A DNA stretch of 64,000 nucleotides from Candidatus Tisiphia endosymbiont of Beris chalybata (GCF_964026555.1 NZ_OZ032159.1:620001-684000); one strand, 5' to 3'. Counted from the stretch's first letter, positions 38,873-47,698 are shown. The notes: a model not told the origin generated them from the sequence alone. Translations and numbers: made by a program.

Positions 38873-38939
38873 ACTTATTTTCCTTCACTTTATTAAATAA
38901 TACCATTTCTGAAAACTAATCATCTACCTTCGTCGTACT

Positions 38940-39356
38940 TTATGCAGGAAGCCTATTACTTTTTAATAAGGCCTTATAATTTATTGTCATCTTAGCAGTA
39001 ATAAGGTCATGGCTATGCCCAAAACTTATATTGCAAGCCTTTAAACTAGCAACAATATAAGTTTGTGTTGGGTACGAACTAGTCGTTAATTTATTAGTAA
39101 TCTGATCCGCCAGAGCAGTCAGGATAACTTGCTTTTTGTCTCGAGCAAACCCACATATTGTAAAATCTATTTCATATATATCTTGCTTAATTGTTGATAT
39201 ATTTTCAGCTTTTAAAATATTTATTAAGATAAAAGGATATTTAGCATCTTGAACTACTGATAAATAAATTCGGTCAACCTGCAGCCTAATATTTGGCTCG
39301 CCTGACAATAATCTATAGGTTGCTTGCTGAAAATCTTGAATAAAATTAAGAGACAT
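38940..39356 (-). CDS. GTA gp8-like protein (DUF3168)
   Basis: A 138-residue tail-terminator-like protein with the DUF3168 pattern: LQVDRIYLSVVQDAKYPFIL and a central strand pair, then ALADQITNKLTTSSY. It overlaps gp7 by 11 bases. Its last codons (R-L-P-A-stop) lie in a short motif (AGGCTTCCTGCATAA) that recurs elsewhere in the window, so its C-terminus may be repeat-derived. Confidence 0.7.
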   Translation of the reverse strand: MSLNFIQDFQQATYRLLSGEPNIRLQVDRIYLSVVQDAKYPFILINILKAENISTIKQDIYEIDFTICGFARDKKQVILTALADQITNKLTTSSYPTQTYIVASLKACNISFGHSHDLITAKMTINYKALLKSNRLPA

Positions 39357-39684
39357 ATATTTCTAAACCTATTATATTTAAAAATTTATCTTGCTCTAAA
39401 ATATTAATAATTCTTTTAATTTCGAAATATCTCTCTTTAAATAATATCCGCATATTAGTAGTGATATTTTTAATAAACCTTATTTTAAAGCTGTAGTATC
39501 CTTCGGTCATCACATGCCCAAAGCTTAAATGTTCAATGGCGATAAATCTGTTCTCACAAATAGGTTTTATTTCAGCATAAACCGCAAATTTTTCTTGCCA
39601 TCTTTCGTGTTCTAGTTCATTTGTAGCGAAATTCTCTAAAAATTTAACTTGATGTTGAAAATTACGAGCTATTGACTTTTTCAT
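39346..39684 (-). CDS. GTA gp7-like head-tail adaptor
   Basis: A 112-residue protein fitting head closure proteins (SPP1 gp16-like/GTA gp7): WQEKFAVYAEIKPI, GYYSFKIRFIKNITTNMRIL and YFEIKRIINILEQDKFLNII. Its position between gp6 and gp8 supports the call. Confidence 0.7.
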   Translation of the reverse strand: MKKSIARNFQHQVKFLENFATNELEHERWQEKFAVYAEIKPICENRFIAIEHLSFGHVMTEGYYSFKIRFIKNITTNMRILFKERYFEIKRIINILEQDKFLNIIGLEIYVS

Positions 39685-39685
39685 T

Positions 39686-40222
39686 TCATATCCTCAATTG
39701 CCTATATGGAAGGTATAAATTCTTAATTTCAAGCGACATCGCAATATTATTAGAGCTTTCCCTATCATACATTTCTGCTACATGTATCAATATGCCATGC
39801 CTTATTGCAGGCGGAAGATTGCATTGCTCAAAGCCTGCGCTATAGCTCACTACTATTTCCTGGTATTCTATTGGCTCATTTAAGCACAACACCGAATCAA
39901 TTTGATCTACATAATATTGCTTATCGTGTAGCGCCAATTCTTCTTCACTAGTTTTTACCGTAACTTTATCTACATATTTTATAGGAGCATATTTGAGCGG
40001 AAAATGCTGTTGTCTTTTAATATTACAAGTAAATTCTATCATTCTTGAAATTAGTGAAAGCTTAGTAAAATTTTCTGCCGTTATAATTGCCGCCTCAATT
40101 AAGCTGCTAATTAACGCATTATCATAATCAGCCTCAATCCTCATATAATTCTTAACCTCTTCTAAAGGCCAAATGTTCTGCGGAGTTAACGAGGTCACTT
40201 TAAAAATATTTTTTTGGTACAT
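39686..40222 (-). CDS. GTA gp6-like head-tail connector
   Basis: A 178-residue protein with the connector pattern at the start: PLEEVKNYMRIEADYDNALI then LIEAAIITAENFTKLSL, and a C-terminal AIRHGILIHVAEMYDR. It connects the portal to the tail in GTA and HK97-like phages. A short D-family fragment and repeat B3 separate it from the capsid gene upstream, so the cluster is interrupted by a repeat between gp5 and gp6. Confidence 0.75.
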   Translation of the reverse strand: MYQKNIFKVTSLTPQNIWPLEEVKNYMRIEADYDNALISSLIEAAIITAENFTKLSLISRMIEFTCNIKRQQHFPLKYAPIKYVDKVTVKTSEEELALHDKQYYVDQIDSVLCLNEPIEYQEIVVSYSAGFEQCNLPPAIRHGILIHVAEMYDRESSNNIAMSLEIKNLYLPYRQLRI

Positions 40223-40364
40223 ATATACTGTTCATAAATGAAGAGTTGGTATAGTATATATAGTCACTTAGGTTGAATTAGATACTAGGCACGAGGAGTG
40301 AAGCCTAGGAGATACTAGGTAAGCGACGAACAACAACGTAGCTAGTTTAACCTAAGTGACTATA
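40220..40364 (+). repeat. Repeat B3 inserted in a family D fragment (D4)
   Basis: 40222-40257 matches the left end of family D (ATATATACTGTTCATAAATG, AAGAGTTGGTATA). At GGTATA it switches to B3 (40259-40364), which has ends TATAGTCACTTAGGTT/AACCTAAGTGACTATA and centre CCTAG-GAGATA-CTAGG. The block ends one base before the capsid gene's stop codon. Confidence 0.8.
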
Positions 40365-40365
40365 A

Positions 40366-42054
40366 CTAACTAAATAATCCAAATTTAATAGCCCGTTGAT
40401 TTATCACATCACCCCCTACCCTTTTTACCGCATAAAATTTTACAAATGGCTTATCGGTATATGGGTCTCGCATAATATTAATGCCGCTACGGTCTACTAT
40501 CTTATATGCCAAACGAAAATCCCCAAGCGCAATGGCGATATTGCCTGGTTTGATTGTCATCATCTCCGAGCAGCAAATCACTGGTATGCCAAAAATTGTT
40601 TGGGTTAAAGATTCAGATAATGATTGTTGCCAGATAAACCGCCCATTATTATCTTGCAATTTTTGAATTTCTGATAAAGTACTGCGGTGCATTAAAAAGC
40701 TAGCATTTGCTGCGTAATCTGCATCAAGCAAATTAATCAGGTCTAATAATCCTGACACACTTACACTACTTCCCATATTGAACTTATCGATTTTATTATG
40801 ATCTTTAGATAAAATACCTTTAGGCTTTTTCTTACCATCTCCGTTGATAAAAGCATCATTTTCAGCTTTGACGAAGCTATCTCTTAAACATTCTATTAAC
40901 CAATTATCGATCCTTATCGCTGAATCATTTATCAGAGTTTGGCTTGCTTTAGGCTGCGCATATAGTTCATGAACAAAAATTCTCTGCTGCTTTAGCTTAG
41001 AGGTAGTAGTATCATCTCGTGCTTCCACTTCGCCCACCCAACCACTAGAAAAAGACCCTTCTTCAATCACTATATCAAGAGCATTACTGGAGATTATTGA
41101 AGTAGAAGCCAACTGCCTCATTGGGGAGCGGGAATGCATTTCACTAATGATGTTGTTATATAAAGTGGGTACTAGTAACACCCCTCCATCATCGTTGCTG
41201 CCCTGCATGGCTTTTTCTATGATTTCACCTTTATTACCTTGCCTAATATAATTACTAAAAGCATTTTTATGCTCTAGATCCTGCCTTGTATCTATCTCTG
41301 GGCGTGACAAAAAATTCTCTAGATTATGAATTCTATCTTGTAGTTTATTAATTTTTAAATAGGGTAGTTCTTCATCATTATCGTTAGGACTTAATAATTC
41401 ATTATTCATGTTCTTCTCCGTTAAAAATGTAGGGGTTATATTTTGCCCAATTGAATTTAAATCACCCCTCTTTTGCAGCTTGCATCGAGTTGGGAATTTG
41501 AACAGACTTCTTTCGCAACTCCCATCGCGCAGGAAATTTGAAGGAGGTCTATTGTGTGGCGTGGGATTAGGAAGGGGAAGATGTTTAGTTATATGGGTAA
41601 TTTTAGCCTGACAATTAGCAGGAAAAGTGACAATGCTAACCTCCACTAATTTAGCCTTGGTGATTACTCTTTGATTTAAGTTATTGTAATTGGCAAGCTG
41701 AATATTAAAGCCAATCGAAAGCCCATCAACTGCCCCTTGCCGTACTAACTCTATCGCTTCTCGGCCCGTTTCAATTTTATTATTAATTATGGCGTCAACT
41801 TGTAGCCCATAATCATCTTCAGTTAACGAGTGGATTACGCCGATTGGCTTAGTACAATCATGTTGCCATAATAACTTAATATTTGGCTTATCTATTTCCG
41901 GGCTTGCAAATGCTCCTTTAATAATTAAATCATTATGTTGATCTAAAACATTATATACACTAGCATAACCTGAAATATGAACGCCATTTTCGCCGACAGA
42001 TTTGATAATTAAGTTTTGATTTCCAAGAGTGCAGTATAAGAGTTGAGTATCCAT
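40366..42054 (-). CDS. HK97-type prohead protease fused to major capsid protein (GTA gp4-gp5)
   Basis: A 562-residue fusion. Residues 1-160 are a prohead protease: GYASVYNVLDQHNDLIIKGA, KLLWQHDCTKPIGVI (catalytic His) and DGLSIGFNI, LVEVSIVTFPANCQAKI (catalytic Ser). From M216 the sequence is an HK97-type capsid protein: a delta-like helical region (LPYLKINKLQDRIHNLENFL), then GGVLLVPTLYNNII and GVGGDVI-type C-terminal strands. Residues about 168-200 (PPSNFLRDGSCERSLFKFPT...) are basic, cysteine-containing and resemble neither domain; I infer a repeat-derived linker that fused two formerly separate genes. Capsid maturation normally requires the protease to act separately, so function is uncertain. 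Confidence 0.8.
   Translation of the reverse strand: MDTQLLYCTLGNQNLIIKSVGENGVHISGYASVYNVLDQHNDLIIKGAFASPEIDKPNIKLLWQHDCTKPIGVIHSLTEDDYGLQVDAIINNKIETGREAIELVRQGAVDGLSIGFNIQLANYNNLNQRVITKAKLVEVSIVTFPANCQAKITHITKHLPLPNPTPHNRPPSNFLRDGSCERSLFKFPTRCKLQKRGDLNSIGQNITPTFLTEKNMNNELLSPNDNDEELPYLKINKLQDRIHNLENFLSRPEIDTRQDLEHKNAFSNYIRQGNKGEIIEKAMQGSNDDGGVLLVPTLYNNIISEMHSRSPMRQLASTSIISSNALDIVIEEGSFSSGWVGEVEARDDTTTSKLKQQRIFVHELYAQPKASQTLINDSAIRIDNWLIECLRDSFVKAENDAFINGDGKKKPKGILSKDHNKIDKFNMGSSVSVSGLLDLINLLDADYAANASFLMHRSTLSEIQKLQDNNGRFIWQQSLSESLTQTIFGIPVICCSEMMTIKPGNIAIALGDFRLAYKIVDRSGINIMRDPYTDKPFVKFYAVKRVGGDVINQRAIKFGLFS
41455..41553 (-). repeat. Probable repeat-derived linker in the protease-capsid fusion
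   Basis: The stretch encodes residues 168-200 of the fusion. Its composition (C, R, K, F, P rich) differs from both neighbours. It contains AATTTCCTGCGCGATGGG and GAAAGAAGTCTGTTCAAATT. It has partial similarity to the left part of E1. I found no second close copy in this window, so repeat status rests on composition and position. Confidence 0.45.
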
Positions 42055-42212
42055 ATTACCTATAATTGCAATAATTATAAGTAATATATCCTATTAATAG
42101 TCTAGCACTAAGTAGTTGAAGAAAAAAAATTTTAAATTACTAGAATGATTTCAAGAATTGTTTTTTGAAATCAAAAGGGTATATATAATGTTCGGGCTTC
42201 AAAAATCATCAT

Positions 42213-42521
42213 TAGACCTCTTTCCAAACTCTACTCCTACTGGTAATTTTTTCGTCGAAACTCGTCTCCGTTCCGTAACAATCGTCTATGTACGCAGCTC
42301 AACTCGACTTCGCTTCTCCTAAAAATTCCGTATCTTTTCACCACCCCGGCCGAGATTCAACTATTAAAATAATTTTGTATAAGTTTTTGAAATTTAAGAC
42401 TGTGGTTTTCGCGTCTCCAGGGTGTATTTTCGAAGGAAAAATACACTAACAATTGAATTTAGGCCGGGGGGGTGAAAAGATACAAAATTCCTCAGTAGTA
42501 GCGAGTTTGGAAAGAGGTCTA
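42213..42521 (-). repeat. Repeat F2 interrupted by repeat G
   Basis: F2 has ends TAGACCTCTTTCCAAACTC and GAGTTTGGAAAGAGGTCTA, a reversed and diverged relative of F1. Element G (42330-42483) lies inside it, with ends GTATCTTTTCACCACCCCGG and CCGGGGGGGTGAAAAGATAC. Between the G arms is AT-rich sequence plus GTGTATTTTCGAAGGAAAAA. Together with A5 this fills most of the 556-base gap 42055-42611. Confidence 0.85.
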
Positions 42522-42540
42522 TTTTATTTTGAATAGCGCA

Positions 42541-42607
42541 CTCGCCTATAGATAATAGGCGAACATTGAGCAACGACGCATGCGAATTCATATCAGAGGA
42601 GTATATA
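42541..42607 (+). repeat. Partial palindromic repeat family A, copy A5
   Basis: GCCTATAGATAATAGGCGA then GAGCAACGACGCATGCGAAT and CATATCAGAGGAGTATA; only the right half is present, directly after F2. Confidence 0.85.
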
Positions 42608-42611
42608 TAGA

Positions 42612-43379
42612 TTATCGCTGGATAGTATGGCTAGGACCTTGCTTATTGGCAGGTGTTGAGGGAGGAGTGATACTACTATTCGGTACGGGAGGATAGTGGA
42701 GTTTCATCCGATCTACCATAGTAACACCTTTATTACTCTCATTAATAGTATTTGCGATTACTGGGTTATTAACCCCTTTAATAGGTTTGTCTAATGCAGT
42801 AATAATATTATCTAGTGTTTTCTTGGGTCTTTCCATAATCTCATCAACCTTCTCAAACCACTTATCTACATTCTTTGTAACATTTAAATAAGCCTTTTCT
42901 TGTCCTTCAAGAGGTTTACTAAATATGGAGTGTATTCCTTCCATAAAACTTTTACCTAAGTTTTTAAGTAGATCCACTATAGGTGATATTATATTTTTTA
43001 AGGGCGCTAATAGCACTGTTAACCCTTGACTTAATATATCCCATATTTTAGGGATATATTCTTCAGAAGCCTGTTCGATATTAGAAGCTATTTTACTTAT
43101 TTTTCCAACCTTGGTGGCGAAATTAGCTAATTTCTCTTTTTCTTCTTCCGGAATCACAGATGCTGCAGCAGTAATTGCTATACTACCAAGCTCTCCAAGA
43201 GTCTTTATAGCTAAAGAGCCCATTGCAGGGAATAAATCCTTAGAGCCACGCGATTGTATTTCTTCCGAAGACCTTCTTAAGGACGCTCCAACAACCTCCC
43301 CTATTGAGGATACAAAGTCAGTCAATGATGTAGGATCTTCTATTGTCTTAATACCTTCTAAACTACGTCCCTTAGACAT
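42612..43379 (-). CDS. Hypothetical helical protein next to the Sca4-like gene
   Basis: A 255-residue protein I do not recognise. It is almost entirely helical: hydrophobic alanine/isoleucine helices at residues 48-70 (AIKTLGELGSIAITAAASVI), then amphipathic helices (LTVLLAPLKNIISPIVDLL), and a proline-rich tail (PPVPNSSITPPSTPANKQGP). I start at ATG 43377-43379 (MSKGRSLEG) with GAGGG ten bases upstream; TTG 43385 is an alternative. It is in the same direction as the Sca4-like gene 260 bases upstream. The proline-rich tail and setting suggest an accessory, perhaps secreted, protein (inference). Confidence 0.5.
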   Translation of the reverse strand: MSKGRSLEGIKTIEDPTSLTDFVSSIGEVVGASLRRSSEEIQSRGSKDLFPAMGSLAIKTLGELGSIAITAAASVIPEEEKEKLANFATKVGKISKIASNIEQASEEYIPKIWDILSQGLTVLLAPLKNIISPIVDLLKNLGKSFMEGIHSIFSKPLEGQEKAYLNVTKNVDKWFEKVDEIMERPKKTLDNIITALDKPIKGVNNPVIANTINESNKGVTMVDRMKLHYPPVPNSSITPPSTPANKQGPSHTIQR

Positions 43380-43548
43380 AAGCAATTGCCCTCTAATTTA
43401 TGCATAAGCCTTAATTTATACACAAATTTGGAATAATATCAACAGTTAATATTAGAGAGCGAGAAGCTATTATTAATTTCTTAAATAAACCACAATTCGC
43501 GGTAAAAATAATTATCTTGATATTATATTGTCCCAAAGTAAGAAATGG

Positions 43549-43606
43549 CGCACCCTTCGCCCTTAAAGCGGGGGTGCGACCTGATGGTTGCTTATTGATA
43601 GCAACC
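43549..43606 (-). terminator. Two hairpins downstream of the Sca4-like gene
   Basis: CGCACCC/GGGTGCG (43549-43578) and GGTTGCT-TATTGAT-AGCAACC (43586-43606) lie 40 to 100 bases after the stop at 43646 in the direction of transcription. Neither is followed by a clear U run, so termination is only a suggestion. Confidence 0.4.
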
Positions 43607-43645
43607 TAAATAGAGAGATATTTCTGATCGTTTTCGCCGCTGTGA

Positions 43646-45946
43646 CTAATGTGCCAATCCACCCCCACCAACCTGACTGCGGTTACCCTTATTAAGAGAC
43701 CCTAAACCTTTTGGTACAGGCTTCAAAGCCACTTCTGATTTTAATTCAACAATGCTTTTATTGATAAATGCTAGTAATCCTACATTACCCGGAGTATTCA
43801 TAGCTTTGCTATCTTCGTCATAAAGACCAACTATTGTGGAAGGCCACCCATCGGGGTCTACAGTTCGTATTTCTGTTTTTAATCTAACTGTCACTAACTC
43901 CTTGTCATCACTCTCCTGCTGCGGCTTCAAGGGTATCTTACCTTCTCTCTGCTTTTCCTCATCAATTTTCGCCAATGGTTTTAATTTCTCCTCTCTTCCC
44001 TTAGCTACCTTTTCTGCTAATTTTTGTAATAATTTTTTTTGATCATTGTGAGATATCCCCTGGGAGGGGGCTTCCTCAAGGCGTTTATTAATCACATCTT
44101 TCTGGTATTGTAATAATTCTTCTAGATAATTGTGAGATATCCCCTGGGAGGGGGCTTCCTCAATGTGTTTGTTAATCACATCTTTCTGGTGTGTGATGGG
44201 TTTCTCTTGCAGCTTTTCCCATAAAGCAGCCACTTCTGTGTCAATCTGCTGGTCTGTCATTACCTTTATTGTAGGCGCTACTGGAAACAATGAGGGGCTA
44301 CGTGGTGGATTTTTAAGGGTCTGTATTAAATTCTCTGCTTGCACCACGCTAACTATATGAGGGTCTGCGGGTGTAGTATCGGGGTTTTTCTCATCCTGTA
44401 GTTTCTGCTCGTGCTCTTCTTTACCATCAATAAATCTAGTAGATTGTGGCGCTGAAGCTTTAGCTTTATCAATACGCGAATCAATTAGATTATCTGCCGA
44501 TTTGCTTTCTTTGCCCATTAAATCTGCAACGTCGCTTTTTTGCTCCTTTAGTAGGGATTGTCTTTTTAGTGCGACATCAGTTACGCTAGTTGAGTGGCTT
44601 GGAACTTCTCCTCCCGCTGGCAAGAACCTATTGTTTGCTAAGTCCTTCAGCACCTGTTCTCTCTCGATTGGGCCCAGGGAGGCAAGTTTTTCCTTTATTA
44701 ATGCCTCCTCTGTTTTAGTGTCCTTATTTAAAGTTGCCCATATTGTGTCTGCCTGAGAATTCATATCCATGGATGGGCTTAGCTTCACTTCTGCATCCAT
44801 CTGTATGTTAGCATTTGGGTTCATAGTTTTATCCCACAATTCTGCATTCAGATTCTTTGAGATGTTTTCTACATCTGCTAACTCTACTGCGCTTGTGGAT
44901 TTATTCCCTATATCCTGAAAGTTTTTAGTAGCAGTAGAAGGGGTGTCTTTCTCTAATCCCCTACTAACAACATCTTGGGCTTGCTCCCGCTCAATATCAG
45001 GTCCCTCAACTACTTGCGAAATGTCAACCGAGTGCCCGTTATTTTTAGCTACTTCTTGCATCAGTGCTTGGTACATCCCTCGATCTATACCGGTAGTAAT
45101 AATTTTTCCTTCATGTTCGAAATAACCCATTGCACTGGGATCATTACCATTGAATAACATAGGCTCTGGAGAGCTGAACTCAATTAACTTCCCCTGCGCG
45201 TTATAATGGATGGTGGTACGTAATGGGCTGCTACTACCTAAATATTTACCATTTTGATCCATTAAATCCAATGATAAAACTACTGGCCCACTGATCTTCT
45301 CTGAGTCCAGGCTGAATGGAATACCTGTTATCTTTCTATGTTTACGTACTGTTACTTCAGTACCATCTAACTTTCTTACTTGGGTAGGAACATTAATAAC
45401 TGTAGATTTTAATTTAATAATTTCTTCCCCAGTTTCCGGATCTTTTATTATTGTCTGCCTATTTTCCCATTTTATTGGCTTAAAATCGTCTTTGAAATGT
45501 GTCTTAATATACCCATAACCTTCAATTTCTGCCTTTTCTATCTCAGCTTTTACTACAGGATCTCTAAAAGCCTCATGAACTTTTCGTTTATTTTCCTCGT
45601 CCTCAACAAACTCTGCATAATCTCTCCGATTGTTAAGCTCTGCCTTTCCCAAATATTCAGCTATTATTCTCCTTTGTGCAGCTAAGATTTTTTCTCTAAC
45701 TGCCTTGGTTATCTCATCCACTTCTTCCTCATCACCCGACAAGGAAAAATTAAGAGGTAGCTTCTGATTTTCTATATCTGGGAAATCTGCTTCTTGTTCA
45801 TTAACCGGTGAAGCAGCATCACTAAAAGAGGCAACCTTACCTTTATTTGTTGTAAAGTGGGCGCCATCTGTAGGATTAGATTTAACTTCCTCATCTTCTA
45901 TCAATTCATCTATAATATTTATTTCAACCCCCTGATCTTCCTTCAT
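43646..45946 (-). CDS. Sca4-like protein (Rickettsia vinculin-binding effector family)
   Basis: A 766-residue acidic protein without a signal peptide or membrane helix. Residues 78-313 line up with my recollection of Rickettsia Sca4: ITKAVREKI, DDFKPIKWEN, LDGTEVTVRKHRKI, TIHYNAQGKLIEFSSPEPML, SAMGYFEHEGKIITTGIDRG and NNGHSVDISQVVE. In Rickettsia, Sca4 is secreted and binds vinculin to aid cell-to-cell spread. The rest (residues 320-766) is helical and polar with an internal duplication (INKxxEEAPSQGISHN, about residues 596-645), and is shorter than Sca4's roughly 1000 residues. I cannot tell whether vinculin-binding helices are kept. AGGAG lies just before the ATG. Confidence 0.7.
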   Translation of the reverse strand: MKEDQGVEINIIDELIEDEEVKSNPTDGAHFTTNKGKVASFSDAASPVNEQEADFPDIENQKLPLNFSLSGDEEEVDEITKAVREKILAAQRRIIAEYLGKAELNNRRDYAEFVEDEENKRKVHEAFRDPVVKAEIEKAEIEGYGYIKTHFKDDFKPIKWENRQTIIKDPETGEEIIKLKSTVINVPTQVRKLDGTEVTVRKHRKITGIPFSLDSEKISGPVVLSLDLMDQNGKYLGSSSPLRTTIHYNAQGKLIEFSSPEPMLFNGNDPSAMGYFEHEGKIITTGIDRGMYQALMQEVAKNNGHSVDISQVVEGPDIEREQAQDVVSRGLEKDTPSTATKNFQDIGNKSTSAVELADVENISKNLNAELWDKTMNPNANIQMDAEVKLSPSMDMNSQADTIWATLNKDTKTEEALIKEKLASLGPIEREQVLKDLANNRFLPAGGEVPSHSTSVTDVALKRQSLLKEQKSDVADLMGKESKSADNLIDSRIDKAKASAPQSTRFIDGKEEHEQKLQDEKNPDTTPADPHIVSVVQAENLIQTLKNPPRSPSLFPVAPTIKVMTDQQIDTEVAALWEKLQEKPITHQKDVINKHIEEAPSQGISHNYLEELLQYQKDVINKRLEEAPSQGISHNDQKKLLQKLAEKVAKGREEKLKPLAKIDEEKQREGKIPLKPQQESDDKELVTVRLKTEIRTVDPDGWPSTIVGLYDEDSKAMNTPGNVGLLAFINKSIVELKSEVALKPVPKGLGSLNKGNRSQVGGGGLAH

Positions 45947-46047
45947 CTCTCCTTCTCCATTGTTATATTTCTTTTAATAATGATTAAATGTTAGTTAATA
46001 TCTCCTTGAAATGCAATAATTTTATCAAACTGCTCGCAAAATAAAAA

Positions 46048-47613
46048 TTAGTTTTGTATTATCTTTTTATACTCCTTATTCAATTCCCGCACAGTCCATA
46101 TCCATATTACGCAGACTATACTAAAGACACACATTAAATATATAGATATAGATTGATAAGTTGCAGACGGCAAGACAATAAAAATTAAAGACTGCAGAAG
46201 GGCACTAGCTGATTTGCCAAGCTTGGTACCAATAACATCTGCTGCCGCTTTACCCTTAGTCTTCAACTCTATATCTAATGGTACATAGGACATTTCTTTG
46301 GTAGAATCAAATAAAGTATATTTACTGGATTTACTTAAAACATTTTGCATTGCTCCAAGAGCAATAGCAACAGAGGACGGATCGGTGAGCATAAAGCTTG
46401 CTACTACCAACGCCGCTAGATAATCAAAGTTAGTTACGAAAAAAAATAATAAACCAGTAGTAAAAACCATTAAAGGCGTGATCAAGGCAGCTGTATACCA
46501 CCCTAACCTTCGAACAATATTAGAACCAAGAATAACAAAGATAATAGTAAAAATACCAGTATAGCTTAAATAATTACCCACAAATATCGCAAATTCTGTC
46601 GGGGTGTGATAAATTTTTGCGGCTGACGCTTTCCAAGGTCCTTCCACTAAATTGATGGCTAATCCATAGCAAACTAGTAAGGTAGCAATTAATCTGATAT
46701 ATCTGGAAGTAATAATCATTTCCAGGCTTTCTAAAAGAGAGATAGACTGCTTCTGCGCCGAAAATTGTAGCTGATGGCGTTGGTGTTCTGGTAATATTTT
46801 ATGATTTAAAAACCAGAAAGTAACTAATGCTACTCCCCCCAATACTAATACACAGGATAGGATAATTTGTATAGAGAGTTCGCTTTCAGTATGCGCTAAA
46901 TCAAATTTATTAGTTAAATATTGATTGAAATAGTTTAGGTTTTCTAAAAACTTCCCCGATATATAAAGGCCAGTTTGAGCAAAAAGTCCAAATAAAGGAT
47001 AGAATCTCTTAGATTGGTCTATGGAAGTTATATTATTCACAAATTGCCAAAATAATAAGGCAAATATCACATTTGGCCATAATTCTGCTACTATATAGAA
47101 TAAAGAAAAACTCCATTTAGATAAAAGCAAAATAAACCATTTAAAATTAGGGTAAGCACTTATTAAAATGTTAGCATGCGTGCTACTTAAATGTAGGGAA
47201 TTATAATTAGGGAAAATTAGGAAAGCGAATAAGGCAAAAAATAGTAGAAAAATTGATAATATTAAATAAAATATGCTTTCCCCCTTCATTTTATTAACTA
47301 ATTTGACATATATTATGGCAATTAGAAAAGCAGAAGGCAAAACTCCCCAAAATTTTAGAAACGCGACCGTTTCAGTACCTATCATAGTATTAATCAGGCT
47401 ATCTTTTAGTGCTCTGATCAAATTCTGGATAAATAAAATACAGAACATTATCAGGGTGATATACAGAAACTTGGAAGCCTCAGATCGCTCTATCGGCCAA
47501 ATATATTCTATTAAATTATTAGGGATACTTAGAGTAGGAGAGCGTGATTTAGTAGGGGTTATTGTATTTTTAATTACAATAAAATATGAGAAAATTTTAA
47601 GAATTACTGCCAT
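46048..47613 (-). CDS. tlc: ATP/ADP translocase (Tlc family)
   Basis: A 521-residue protein with about 12 membrane helices and Tlc hallmarks: IWPIERSEASKFLYITLIMF, LIRALKDSLINTMIGTETVAFLKFWGVLPSA, SKWSFSLFYIVAELWPN and LYFDSTKEMSYVPLD-like text (KYTLFDSTKEMSYVPLDIEL). Tlc carriers exchange host ATP for bacterial ADP or transport other nucleotides, a trait of obligate intracellular bacteria. A strong SD (AAAGGAGG) precedes the ATG. Which paralogue (Tlc1-5) it is cannot be told by eye. Confidence 0.93.
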   Translation of the reverse strand: MAVILKIFSYFIVIKNTITPTKSRSPTLSIPNNLIEYIWPIERSEASKFLYITLIMFCILFIQNLIRALKDSLINTMIGTETVAFLKFWGVLPSAFLIAIIYVKLVNKMKGESIFYLILSIFLLFFALFAFLIFPNYNSLHLSSTHANILISAYPNFKWFILLLSKWSFSLFYIVAELWPNVIFALLFWQFVNNITSIDQSKRFYPLFGLFAQTGLYISGKFLENLNYFNQYLTNKFDLAHTESELSIQIILSCVLVLGGVALVTFWFLNHKILPEHQRHQLQFSAQKQSISLLESLEMIITSRYIRLIATLLVCYGLAINLVEGPWKASAAKIYHTPTEFAIFVGNYLSYTGIFTIIFVILGSNIVRRLGWYTAALITPLMVFTTGLLFFFVTNFDYLAALVVASFMLTDPSSVAIALGAMQNVLSKSSKYTLFDSTKEMSYVPLDIELKTKGKAAADVIGTKLGKSASALLQSLIFIVLPSATYQSISIYLMCVFSIVCVIWIWTVRELNKEYKKIIQN

Positions 47614-47688
47614 ATGCAGCCTAACCTCCTTTTAACTTGGCTAGAACCACATGTTAAAGCTTTTTATTCCTATCGTCAATAAAAAAAA

Positions 47689-47698
47689 TCAATAATCC
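47689..47698 (+). repeat. Target-site duplication, left copy
   Basis: TCAATAATCC directly before the outer end of ISAs1 copy 1. The same ten bases follow the outer end of copy 2 at 54288-54297. Confidence 0.9.

Noticed and set aside
43111..45685. Several plus-strand frames opposite the Sca4-like and helical proteins
   Set aside because: They are antisense shadows with low-complexity, cysteine- and serine-rich translations, caused by the skewed codon use of the real genes.
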